Assembly: GCF_034006335.1 (NCBI RefSeq)
Contig: NZ_JAWDIQ010000003.1
Reading direction: 5' to 3' (one strand)
Origin: Paracerasibacillus soli
GTDB taxonomy: Bacteria > Bacillota > Bacilli > Bacillales > Amphibacillaceae
Length of the DNA stretch: 64,000 nucleotides
The position numbers and the translations under genes were made by a program. Below the pieces are notes generated by a model. The model ran no database searches, was not told the DNA's origin, and saw only the letters and a program-made list of their open reading frames with translations. Numbering within the stretch: the stretch's first letter is position 1; the number at the start of each line of letters is the position of its first letter. Shown here piece by piece: positions 10,105 to 18,459 of the stretch.

Positions 10105-11400
10105 TGTAACAGTGCTAAAGAAACTGATTGACCATGCAAAGACATATGAAAAGAGAACTATACGAATGCATCCTTTGCCCACTTACAAGATGCGATTAGC
10201 CATGCGGAAGAAGTGGCAGAGAATGCGAAAACACAAGAAGAAGTAATAGAGGCAATAAAACAATTGCAAGCGGCAATTGATGGATTAGAGAGATCCCGGC
10301 TCCTGATCCAGAACCAGAAGTAGATATAACAGAGTTATTAAAGCTAATCGAACACGCAAAAATATACGATAAAGCGCATTATACAGATGCATCCTTTGCC
10401 CACTTACAAGATGCGATTAGCCATGCGGAAGAAGTGGCAGAGAATGCGAAAACACAAGATGAAGTAATAGAGGCAATAAAACAATTGCAAGCGGCAATTG
10501 ATGGATTAGAGAGAGTCCCGGCTCCTGATCCATAACCAGAAGTAGATATAACAGAGTTATTAAAGCTAATCGAACACGCAAAAATATACGAAAAAGTACA
10601 TTATACAGAAGCATCATTTACGCAATTAGAAGATGCGATTAGCCATGCGGAAGAAGTGGCAGAGCATGCGAAGGCACAAGAGGAAGTAATAGAAGCAATG
10701 ACGCAATTGCAAGCGGAAATTGATGGATTAGAGAGAATCCCGGCTCCTGATCCAGAACAAATAGACATAACAGAACTCGAAAAACTAATCAATCATGCAA
10801 AAACATATGAAGAAGCGCATTATACGGAAGCATCCTTTGCCCACTTGCAAAAGGCAATTAGTCATGCAGAAGAAGTAGTAGAAAATGCGGAAACACAAGC
10901 AGAAGTAACAGAAGCAATAACACAATTGCAAAAAGCACTAGCTGGATTAGAGAATCCCGGCTCCTGATCCATAACAGAAGTAGATACAACAGAGTTAAGT
11001 AAATTAATTGACCATGCAAAAACATATGAAGAAGCGCATTATACGGAAACATCCTTTGCCCACTTGAAAAAGGCGATTAGTCATGCGGAAGAAGAAGTAG
11101 TAGAAAATGCGGAGACACAAGCAGAAGTAACAGAAGCAATAAAACAATTGCAAAAAGCACTAGCTGGATTAGAGAGAATCCCGGCTCCTGATCCATAACC
11201 AGAAGTAGATACAACAGAGTTAAGTAAATTAATTGACCATGCAAAAACATATGAAGAAGCGCATTATACGGAAACATCCTTTGCCCACTTGCAAAAGGCG
11301 ATTAGTCATGCAGAAGAGGTAGTAAAGAATGCGAAAGCACAAGAAGAAGTGACAGAAGCAATAACACAATTGCAAAAGGCACTAGCTGGATTAGAGAGAT
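10105..11400 (+). repeat. Six tandem FIVAR repeats (about 216-222 bp each)
   Basis: Six copies begin near 10105, 10320, 10540, 10756, 10975 and 11200, each encoding a three-helix FIVAR unit of the type LxKLIxHAKTYEEAHYTEAS ... AISHAEEV ... AITQLQKALAGLE, joined by a PAPDPEPEVD linker. A seventh, more divergent copy lies at 11593-11790 after the proline-rich spacer. Copies 4-6 are closest to each other, which suggests recent duplication or gene conversion. Three linkers carry TAA in place of GAA at the same codon. Confidence 0.85.
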
Positions 11401-11475
11401 TAACAGAGCCAGAGCCAAGTCCAGACCCAGGTCCAAGTCCGGAACCAGCACCAGGACCCGATTCCAAACCCAAGT

Positions 11476-11571
11476 CCGGAACCAGGTCCAGCTCCTAATC
11501 CGGAACCAGGTCCAGCTCCTAATCCGGAACCAGGTCCAGCTCCTAATCCGGAACCAGGTCCAGCTCCTAAT
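11476..11571 (+). repeat. Four 24-bp tandem repeats encoding a Pro-rich wall spacer
   Basis: Four exact copies of a 24-bp unit (CCGGAACCAGGTCCAGCTCC plus TAAT) starting at 11476, 11500, 11524 and 11548, plus a partial fifth. In the adhesin frame they encode PEPGPAPN repeats, a wall-spanning spacer. Such units vary in number by slippage. Confidence 0.9.
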
Positions 11572-12056
11572 CCGGAACCAAAACCGGAGCTTGATACAAC
11601 GGTGCTAGAAAATATAATTGCCAAAGCAAAATCTTATAAAAAAGAGAACTACACAGAAGCATCATTTTCTTCATTGCAAAAGGCAATAAGTCACGCTGAA
11701 AAAGTGATGGAGCGTGCGAAAACACAAGGTGAAATAACGGATGCAATCACACGGTTGCAGGCAGCGATTGCTGGACTAGATTTAAATGATTCCGAATCAG
11801 TTCTGGAAGTTGAACAACAACCAACTCAACTAGACGGACCATCACATAATCAACAGGTAGATGGAAAAGGCGAATCTATTAATGGTAGTAAAATACCAAA
11901 TACAGCAACACATATTTATGATTCATTATTCCTTGGTGTATTATTCCTTGGTTGGGGACGCTTTTAATAGCAAAAGGACGAAGCGCTTAACGATGATTTA
12001 ATTGACTGTTATAGTAATAAAATAGTAGGGATTAGAATCCCAAATTAGATGGAAGG

Positions 12057-12088
12057 CGGCATCCAATAAGGTTTGGATGCCGTTTTTT
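12057..12088 (+). terminator. Rho-independent terminator after the M60 adhesin
   Basis: Stem CGGCATCCAA / TTTGGATGCCG followed by six T residues, 67 nt after the adhesin stop. Confidence 0.93.
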
Positions 12089-12353
12089 GAACTTTTAATT
12101 TCATAAAGTCCAGTGTCTTATAATCGACATTATGAATAGGATATATTCTTGACTTAATATGTCTAACTTATGAAAACAATTTGTAAATGGCTTATAATAA
12201 ATAAAGGTTAAACTTGTTTTGTTTTCTATTTTGAACAAATAAGTGAAGGTTCCGTTTAAGTAATAAGTTCGTAACGCTAGGATATATAAATTCATTTTTA
12301 TCAACAGGGAGTGAGCCTTGTCAAAAGGGAAAAATAATAGCAGGAGGTACCAT
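12089..12353. other. Intergenic region upstream of the LURP-one gene
   Basis: AT-rich, with no supported gene. It should hold the promoter for the gene at 12354; I cannot choose one. Confidence 0.4.
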
Positions 12354-12851
12354 ATGCGAGAACTTTTTATAAAACAAAAGGTATTCAGTTTAAAAGAAAA
12401 ATTTACGGTGAAAGATGCGGAACAAAATGACGTCTATTATGTTGAAGGTAGCTTTATGAAAATACCAAAGTCATTCACCATTATGAATGCGGCACGTGAA
12501 GAAATAGGGCTTGTGACCAAAAAGGTGTTCAGTTTTTTACCGAAGTTTTCCGTTGAAGTAGACGGCCACGAAGTCATTACGATTAAAAAGGAGCTTTCTT
12601 TCCTAAAAGCCCGTTATTCTATTGAAGCGGCAGGCATAGATGTCCGGGGGAATTGGTGGGATATGGATTTCCAAATTTTCCAGCGCGGAGAAGTAATCGG
12701 TGAAGTGAGCAAAAAATGGTTTACTTGGGGCGATAGTTACAAAGTTCAGATTATGAAGGAGGAAATGGAAAAGACATTGATTGCGCTCGTTGTTGCCATC
12801 GATTGTGTAAAAGCTGATCAGGCGGCCACTTCCTCCGCATCTACAACATAA
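12354..12851 (+). CDS. LURP-one-related (LOR) family protein
   Basis: The ATG at 12354 follows AGGAGG with 6 nt spacing and is preferred over the in-frame ATG at 12318. The 165-residue product begins MRELFIKQKVFSLKEKFTVK and continues as a 12-stranded beta-barrel-like sequence with the family pattern (VYYVEGSFMKIPKSFTI, IGLVTKKVFSFLPKFSVEV, IFQRGEVIGEVSKKWFTWGDSY). LOR proteins (B. subtilis YxjI and plant LURP1) have a Tubby-like fold and unknown biochemical role. It ends about 105 nt before the inverted repeat that now flanks the IS element. Confidence 0.88.
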   Translation: MRELFIKQKVFSLKEKFTVKDAEQNDVYYVEGSFMKIPKSFTIMNAAREEIGLVTKKVFSFLPKFSVEVDGHEVITIKKELSFLKARYSIEAAGIDVRGNWWDMDFQIFQRGEVIGEVSKKWFTWGDSYKVQIMKEEMEKTLIALVVAIDCVKADQAATSSASTT

Positions 12852-12956
12852 GTAGGTAGCTAGTTTATAGGAAGTATAGTAGAGTGTGTGCTTAAAAATG
12901 CAGCTTGTACGCTTAGTGGTAATCAATTATTAAAAGTAAAACGGAAGCAATCATAA

Positions 12957-12971
12957 AAGGGTACTCATTAC
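12957..12971. repeat. Left arm of a 15-bp inverted repeat split by the IS element
   Basis: AAGGGTACTCATTAC is the exact reverse complement of 14792-14806. Without the IS the two arms would form a 15-bp stem between two convergent genes, that is, a likely bidirectional terminator. Its end (CATTAC) is the sequence bordering the IS. Confidence 0.7.
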
Positions 12972-12989
12972 TATTTAACGTACTTCCGA

Positions 12990-13045
12990 AAGAAGTCTCC
13001 CTCTTCAAGCGTGTGAAGGGCGTAGCCCAACGGTAAGTGGGAGAT
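12990..13045 (+). repeat. Left-end subterminal hairpin of the IS element
   Basis: CTCCC ... GGGAG closes a structure that contains CTTCAAGCG and GGTAAGTGG, the same words found at the right end. Such imperfect hairpins are the TnpA recognition sites in IS200/IS605. Confidence 0.6.
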
Positions 13046-13141
13046 GAATTTCGGTTGGGTGACAGCCCAAAGTCTTTTTCTTTTGCCTCTTTGCTCAATA
13101 TGGTATAATCAGTCGTATAAAGTGTAGGAGTTTATATTGTA

Positions 13142-13540
13142 ATGGAGTTGGACAGTAATAACCATTCGGTGTTCTCGATGTATTACCATCTTGTGTTAGT
13201 CGTAAAGTATCGAAGGAAAGTAATAGATGATACTATTTCAGATTATGCTAAAGATAAATTTGTGTCGTTGAGTGAAAAATATAATATCACATTAGTTGAA
13301 TGGAATCACGATATTGATCATATTCATATTTTGTTCAAAGCACAACCCAACAGTGAATTATCGAAATTCATCAATGCCTATAAAAGTGCCAGTTCAAGAC
13401 TTATCAAGAAGGATTTTCCTCAAGTCCGAAAAAAGTTATGGAAGGAAATGTTTTGGTCAAGAAGTTTTTGTTTGTTGACGACTGGTGGTTCACCTATTGA
13501 GGTGGTGAAAAAATATATTGAAAGTCAAGGGATAAAGTGA
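13142..13540 (+). CDS. tnpA: IS200/IS605 Y1 transposase TnpA
   Basis: A 132-residue single-strand DNA transposase. The start has AGGAG 11 nt upstream. The HUH motif appears as HIHIL (in WNHDIDHIHIL) at about residues 60-64, and the catalytic tyrosine is in VVKKYIESQG near the C-terminus. Length fits the family (130-155). The frame is intact, so the protein could be active. tnpB starts 11 nt downstream. Confidence 0.93.
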   Translation: MELDSNNHSVFSMYYHLVLVVKYRRKVIDDTISDYAKDKFVSLSEKYNITLVEWNHDIDHIHILFKAQPNSELSKFINAYKSASSRLIKKDFPQVRKKLWKEMFWSRSFCLLTTGGSPIEVVKKYIESQGIK

Positions 13541-13551
13541 GGTGATTTGAT

Positions 13552-14662
13552 ATGGCTAAACAAAATAAAGCGTACAAGTTCAGGTTATATCCCACAAATG
13601 AACAGGCTTTGATTATACGCAAAACTTTCGGATGTGTTCGTTTTGTCTACAATAAGATGTTAGCTGAACGAAAAGGGACTTATGAGTTATTAAAAGATGA
13701 TAAAGATGCCTTAAAAAAGGTGAAGCACCCTACTCCTGCCAAATATAAAAAGGATTATGAGTGGCTAAAGGAAGTAGATTCATTAGCGCTAGCGAACGCA
13801 CAACTAAACTTGGATAAAGCATATAAAGCATTCTTCAAAAGGAATGCCAAGTTCCCGAAATTCAAAAGTAAACGACACAAGCAAAGCTATACAACAAATC
13901 TTGTAAACGGTAATATTCAGTTGTTGGATGGTCATATCAAATTACCTAAACTAAAAATAGTCAAAGTCAAACAACATAGAAAGATACCATCAGAACACAA
14001 AATTAAATCTTGTACCCTATCTATGACTTCCTCGGGAAATACTATATTTCTATTCTTACAGAATACGAGAAGGAGATAGCAAGCAAAAAAATTGAAAAAG
14101 TAGTCGGGTTAGATTTTGCGATGGATGGGTTGTTTGTCGATAGCGAGGGTGAGAAAGCCAATTACCCTAAATTTTATCGACAAATGCTTGCTAAATTAGC
14201 AATTGAACAACGTAAACTTTCTCGTAAAAAGAAAGGATCTTCCAATTGGGATAAACAACGTATTCGAGTAGCTAAAATTCAAGAAAAGGTCGTAAATCAA
14301 CGGAAGAACTTTCTTCATCATAAGTCAAAGGAATTAGTAACTAACTATGATGCTGTTGTGATTGAAGATTTAGATATGAAGGCTATGTCACAAGCACTAA
14401 ATTTTGGTAAAAGCGTAGCTGATAATGGATGGGCATGTTCACCTCTTTCTTACAGTACAAACTGAAAGAACAAGGGAAACAACTTATCAAAATCGACAAG
14501 TGGTTTCCATCTACAAAAAGCTGTTCAGCATGCGGTTCGATAAAAGAAGTTAAATTATCAGAACGTACCTATCAATGCCCTTGTGGACTAAATATTGATA
14601 GAGATTACAATTCAGCACTCAATATCAAAAAAGAAGGCATTCGCTTATTAGCAAGTGCCTAA
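13552..14662 (+). pseudogene. tnpB: TnpB RNA-guided endonuclease, frame broken twice
   Basis: TnpB is the RNA-guided nuclease ancestor of Cas12. The N-terminal domain (KAYKFRLYPTNEQ), RuvC motifs (GLDFAMDG with the first Asp, VVIEDLDMKAM with the Glu, NIDRDYNSALN with the last Asp) and the CxxC zinc finger (SCSACGS ... CPCG) are all present, but in three frames. Breaks lie at about 14035 (SSGN / GKYYIS) and about 14430 (NGW / GMFTS; one G short in GGG). A product of about 370 residues would result after repair. Start 13552 has GAGGTGA upstream. All catalytic residues are kept, so the gene may be intact in the organism. Confidence 0.9.
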
Positions 14663-14791
14663 TGAAAATATAAACTCGTGGAACAAGAGGGTTAGCTTGG
14701 TCCATTTCGCCAGCTACTAAAAGTGTCGATTACCCAAGAAGCCCCCACTTCAAGCGACCGTAAGGGTGGTAAGTGGTGGAGTAGTTCACTT
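14640..14791 (+). ncRNA. Candidate omega-RNA (reRNA) region at the tnpB 3' end
   Basis: In characterised IS200/IS605 elements an RNA that overlaps the tnpB 3' end runs to the element's right end and uses the flanking bases as guide. The segment here holds the right-end hairpin (CCCACTTCAAGCG ... GGTAAGTGG). The guide would then begin at about 14790 with the right arm of the inverted repeat. This is inference from family knowledge; no transcript is visible from sequence. Confidence 0.4.
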
Positions 14792-14806
14792 GTAATGAGT
14801 ACCCTT
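14792..14806. repeat. Right arm of the 15-bp inverted repeat split by the IS element
   Basis: GTAATGAGTACCCTT, reverse complement of 12957-12971, ending 4 nt before the stop codon of the convergent AI-2E gene. Confidence 0.7.
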
Positions 14807-14810
14807 AATG

Positions 14811-15819
14811 TCATTCTAATCCATCTTTATTCGTTACACCTAGTACATCAAGAAGAAAGACAAACACTGGAATCCCAATTATCAATCCCCATACGCCAAA
14901 GAAATTCTGTGAAAAAATAAGTACGATAAACGTATAAAAAACAGGTAAATCTGTTTTGGAAGACATTAGCTTAGGATTTAGTATATAAGCTTCTATCGCA
15001 TGGATGACCATAATCGCGATAAATAAATATATTACTTTTAGGTATCCTCCTATTGTGAAAGCAATGATTGTTAAAGGGACAAGTGAAATGAGTACACCTG
15101 CAACAGGTATTAGCCCTAAGAAAAAGGTCATAAAAGCTAGCCCAATGATCTGTGGAAATCCAAGAATCATTAATACAATAACTGTTAGAAAAGTGTTGAT
15201 TAGAGCAATGATAAATTGTGCTTCAATTACTCTTCCAAATGTTGGAGAACTTTTTACCAAAGAACTCGATTTCACTATGAAATGGTGCAATTTTACTAGT
15301 TTTAAATTTATTTGTAAACTCAATTAATCGCGGCTTTTCAAGTAAGAAGAATAAGCTTAGTAATAAAGAGATTAATACTTGGACACTCATTTTGCTAATA
15401 TCAGTAAATGATTTTAACAAAAATGAAAAGCCATTTTCAATATAATCCGTAATTTGCCCACTGGAAATAATGGACTCAATAAAGTTGATCACTTTGTTGT
15501 CGTGCGGTTGAACAGAAAAATTTGCTACCTGTTTGATAAGTTGGCTGATTTCGACTGAAATTAACGGTAAATACTTTGCAATTCCGATTGTTAACATGCC
15601 CACGATTGTTGTATATAGCAATAATACAAGCAGCGTGCGATTTAACCGTACTCGGGCAATCGTAAATTCTACAAGTCCATTCATTAAAAATGAGAAAATA
15701 AATGTTAGTAGAATGAGATTCATCATACTTCTAACGCTAAAAAGAATAAGAACGATTAAGGCGAAAATAATTAGTCTTTTTACGCCTTTTCTTTTAAAAA
15801 AGTCCACCATTGCCTCCAT
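14811..15819 (-). pseudogene. AI-2E family transporter (UPF0118), frame broken once
   Basis: A polytopic protein of about 335 residues in two overlapping frames (15223-15819 and 14811-15323). The N-terminal part has the family's early helices and the long amphipathic segment (VQVLISLLLSLFFLLEKPRLIEF). The C-terminal part contains GRVIEAQFIIALINTFL, GLIPVAGVLISLVPL and NPKLMS, which mark PF01594. The frames join near 15235 (FFGKKFSN / TFGRVIEAQ). Members export autoinducer-2 or act as ion antiporters; the role here is unknown. It is convergent with the LURP-one gene, with the IS element in between. Confidence 0.85.
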
Positions 15820-16132
15820 ATGATACTTCCCCTTATATACTAAATTGAAAAAAATAAGTCGATAGATATATAGTATCTCTTTGTGAAGTAAAAATTACAA
15901 GTAGTAGAATTGTCTAAAATAAGAAAAGTTGGCACGTGCTGAAAACTTTTAAGGAATGATAGGTTTTTCCTAAGTTAGATATGATAGAAATTCCTGCTCA
16001 AGCTGTTGACCCTGTATGACTAGAAGGTGTAGACTAATATTATTTCAATCGAGCTATAGTATAAATTTACATACCCTAAAATTGAACAGTGGCAAAACTT
16101 CATGAATCTTACTTTAAAGTGGGGGAATATTT
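15820..16132. other. Divergent intergenic region between AI-2E permease and monooxygenase
   Basis: No gene seen. Both flanking genes are transcribed away from it, so it should carry two promoters. I see no convincing operator or riboswitch. Confidence 0.4.
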
Positions 16133-17260
16133 ATGAAAAAAACAACATTATATCATGATGGTGAGACGCTTGGTAACAACGAATCTGCAGTTGTTGTCGG
16201 TGCATCGCTTTCTGGACTTATGACAGGAATTGCACTCGCGCGTGAAGGGTTGCATGTAACTATTATTGAAAAGGCGGAGGAAGAACGCCCTAGTGGTGGT
16301 GGGCTTCGTGTGGACGGTGGAATGTTTGATCGTTCTAAAACTGCAAGGTTACTAAAAAGACTCGCTTCAAATGGAAAGAGTTCTGTTCAGCTATGGTCAT
16401 CCATCGAGTACCGCATGCGCATGGAAGCCAAGGCCGATCCTAGAATAGAATTACGTTATCAGACTCGCGTTCAATCCATTGATCAGGATGCTAACTCCGC
16501 GTGGGTTGTAACAGATAAGGGAGAAACGATTCAAGGTGATATTTTAATTGGCGCAGATGGCCACCGTAGTTTAGTGCGGCGGCATGTTGCACCACATCAT
16601 CCAGACGCAACATTTGCAGGTTACGTTGTATGGCTTTCTTCTATAAATGAGAATAATCTACCTGAGGACATTCGCCCCACTCATAAAGAATCTGGAGTTA
16701 CGATGATGCATGGTGCAAACGGATTTATGTTCGGTTCCATAACAGATATTGATAATGGTACCTCAGGATCGGGAAGTAGACGAGTAGGAACAACTTGGTA
16801 TGATAGAAGTCGTAATGATATGTTACGTAGTTTAGGCTGTGTTAGAGGTTCAGTTGTCCATCATTCACTAAAGGGTCCTGATATACCAGTCGAAATCCTA
16901 GATGAACTAGCAGCAGAAGCGAAGGTAACATGGTCCGAACCATGGTTGTCCGCAGCGCTTCACGGAATAGAATCGCGTACCATTATTGGAATACCAATAA
17001 AAGAATACGTTCCAGATCTTCTTGTTAAGGGGCGTGTAGCGATAGTTGGCGACGCAGCTCATGCGCCTGCACCTATCACAGCTAGTGGATTTAATGAGTC
17101 ATTACAAGATGCTGCTACACTTGGAAAATGTGTTGCAAAAGGTATACGAGGAAATGCGGCGATTGACTCGCTAGCGGAATATGAGTCTCTCCGTTTAAAT
17201 AAAGTACGTCGAATGGTGCAGTCTGGACAGTCTATGAGTCAGTATTTTGGATTAGCATGA
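16133..17260 (+). CDS. FAD-dependent aromatic-ring monooxygenase-like protein
   Basis: A 375-residue intact protein of the class A flavin hydroxylase family. The dinucleotide fold is VVVGASLSGLMTGIALAREGLHVTIIE (residues about 20-46), followed by the DG motif (LIGADGHRSLVRR) and the GD motif (GRVAIVGDAAHAPAP) that binds the FAD ribityl chain. These enzymes use NAD(P)H and oxygen to hydroxylate aromatic rings such as salicylate, nicotinate or dihydroxypyridine; the substrate cannot be inferred. GTGGGGG lies upstream of the ATG at 16133. No catabolic neighbours are present, so it appears to stand alone. Confidence 0.82.
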   Translation: MKKTTLYHDGETLGNNESAVVVGASLSGLMTGIALAREGLHVTIIEKAEEERPSGGGLRVDGGMFDRSKTARLLKRLASNGKSSVQLWSSIEYRMRMEAKADPRIELRYQTRVQSIDQDANSAWVVTDKGETIQGDILIGADGHRSLVRRHVAPHHPDATFAGYVVWLSSINENNLPEDIRPTHKESGVTMMHGANGFMFGSITDIDNGTSGSGSRRVGTTWYDRSRNDMLRSLGCVRGSVVHHSLKGPDIPVEILDELAAEAKVTWSEPWLSAALHGIESRTIIGIPIKEYVPDLLVKGRVAIVGDAAHAPAPITASGFNESLQDAATLGKCVAKGIRGNAAIDSLAEYESLRLNKVRRMVQSGQSMSQYFGLA

Positions 17261-17599
17261 TGGAATATGAAGGCAATACCTTATGATGACATCGTATTTT
17301 TGGTGCGAAGTTCAGGAAATCATGAATATCCAGGTGTCTTCACATATTATTTTATTGATTTCGATGATAATATTGCTATAGTTATATGAAGCAATCCCTT
17401 GAAAAGTGTGTATTACAAGATGTTTTTGCTACTTTTCACTGTCGTACTTTGTATGAGAGTGGATTGAAATAATGCAGAATGACAATCTTAGACAACAGTG
17501 TTAAGTTGGATATGCAAGCGATGCATGCACTGAGCTCTTTGTACCCCTACTTGTTAAGGAGTATGTTAAAATACCTTTAATATAGAAAGAGGTGTTAAC
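17261..17599. other. Intergenic region upstream of the FrnE-like gene
   Basis: No supported gene. TATAAT-like and TTGAAA-like strings occur, but no promoter can be assigned with confidence. Confidence 0.4.
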
Positions 17600-18333
17600 A
17601 TGAAAATTGATGTATGGTCAGATTTTGTATGTCCATTTTGTTATATAGGTAAGCGCAGATTAGAGATGGCTTTAGAGCAGTTTCCACATAGAGAAGATGT
17701 TGAGGTTTCATTTAAAAGTTTCGAACTTGACCCAAACTCCTCTGAATATGCCGGAAAAATATTCATGAGGCAATCGCTGCAAAATATGGTGTGAGCTTAG
17801 AACAAGCAAAACAAAACAATGCTCAAATTGGTAAACAAGCGGAAAACGTTGGATTAACCTTTAACTTTGATGATATGAAGCCAACGAATACGTTTGACGC
17901 ACATCGTTTGACGAAATTTGCATTGCAACATGGAAAAGACAAGGAAATTACGAATAATCTTTTTTACGCATATTTTACAGAATCCAAGAATTTAAGTGAC
18001 AGCCAAACATTAGCAGATATTGCGGAAGCTGTTGGCCTAGATAGGCAGGAAGCGCTAGATGTTTTACAGGATAAAACTGCATATGCAAATGATGTCCGAG
18101 TAGATGAGGGAATTGCCCAGCAATACGGCGTTACGGGTGTTCCTTATTTCATTATTAATGATAAATATGCCATCTCAGGCGCACAACCATTGGAAACATT
18201 TATCGGGGCGTTACAAAAGGTGTGGGAAGAGGAAAAACCAAAGCCTAAACTCCAAAGTCTTACCGCTGATGATATGAATAATGCTGTTTGTACAGATGAT
18301 GGCTGTATCATACCACCAAATAATGAAAAGTAA
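17600..18333 (+). pseudogene. DsbA-family oxidoreductase (FrnE-like), frame broken once
   Basis: A cytoplasmic thioredoxin-fold protein of about 244 residues with the active site CPFCYIG at the N-terminus (MKIDVWSDFVCPFCYIGKRR) and the cis-Pro region GVTGVPYFIINDKYAISGAQP. The frame breaks at about 17758: adding one A to the AAAAA run restores AGKNIHEAIAAKYGV. It ends in a short tail with a second cysteine pair (VCTDDGC), as in FrnE relatives. AAAGAGG precedes the start. FrnE homologues are disulfide isomerases linked to oxidative stress; function here is by family. Followed by a terminator. Confidence 0.88.
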
Positions 18334-18337
18334 ATTT

Positions 18338-18377
18338 AAAAGTAGCTCGTTCATCATGAATGTAGCTACTTTTTCTT
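18338..18377 (+). terminator. Rho-independent terminator after the FrnE-like gene
   Basis: AAAGTAGCT and AGCTACTTT form a 9-bp stem around a 16-nt loop, followed by a T-rich tail (TTTTTCTTTT). Confidence 0.85.
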
Positions 18378-18459
18378 TTAAAGAAGATTGCCACCTTATC
18401 CCCAAATGGTATTTAACATATACGCGGTGCACTGCACCGAACTTATCTTGTGAATAAGA

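Larger units (their letters stand above)
5433..11990 (+). pseudogene. Giant cell-wall-anchored M60-type metalloprotease/adhesin, many frame breaks
   Basis: Pieces in three frames form one multidomain surface protein of about 2,170 residues. In order: signal peptide (start 5433, GGAGG 7 nt upstream); two discoidin-like (F5/8 type C) domains, about 5640-6060 and 6310-6730; a beta domain leading into an M60 peptidase with zinc motif HEWGH at about 7758-7772 followed by E; a fibronectin-like segment; two NPCBM carbohydrate-binding modules (8729-9150, 9400-9840) around a DUF5011 Ig-like domain; another Ig-like domain; seven FIVAR repeats; a proline-rich linker; and a sorting signal (KIPNTATHIY, hydrophobic helix, KGRSA) ending at 11990. 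M60 proteins cut mucin-like glycoproteins; binding to glycans fits the modules. Frame breaks include about 5690, 7545, 7580, 9815, 10150, 10290, 10960, 11465 and 11953, plus in-frame TAA codons in three repeat linkers. Confidence 0.85.
12972..14791 (+). mobile_element. IS200/IS605-family element with tnpA and tnpB
   Basis: About 1.8 kb, the usual size of IS605-type elements. It carries a Y1 HUH transposase and a TnpB gene in the same direction. Both ends carry related subterminal hairpins: the left one (about 12995-13045) and the right one (about 14738-14780) share CTTCAAGCG in the 5' part and GGTAAGTGG in the 3' part. The exact ends are inferred from the split inverted repeat and are uncertain by a few bases. 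No target duplication is expected for this family. Confidence 0.82.

Noticed and set aside
10417..11277. Several leucine-rich minus-strand frames over the FIVAR repeats
   Set aside because: They are antisense shadows of the tandem repeats and repeat with the same period; none has its own ribosome binding site.
10105..11400. Possible CRISPR-like array
   Set aside because: The unit is about 216-222 bp, continuous and protein-coding, with no spacer structure.
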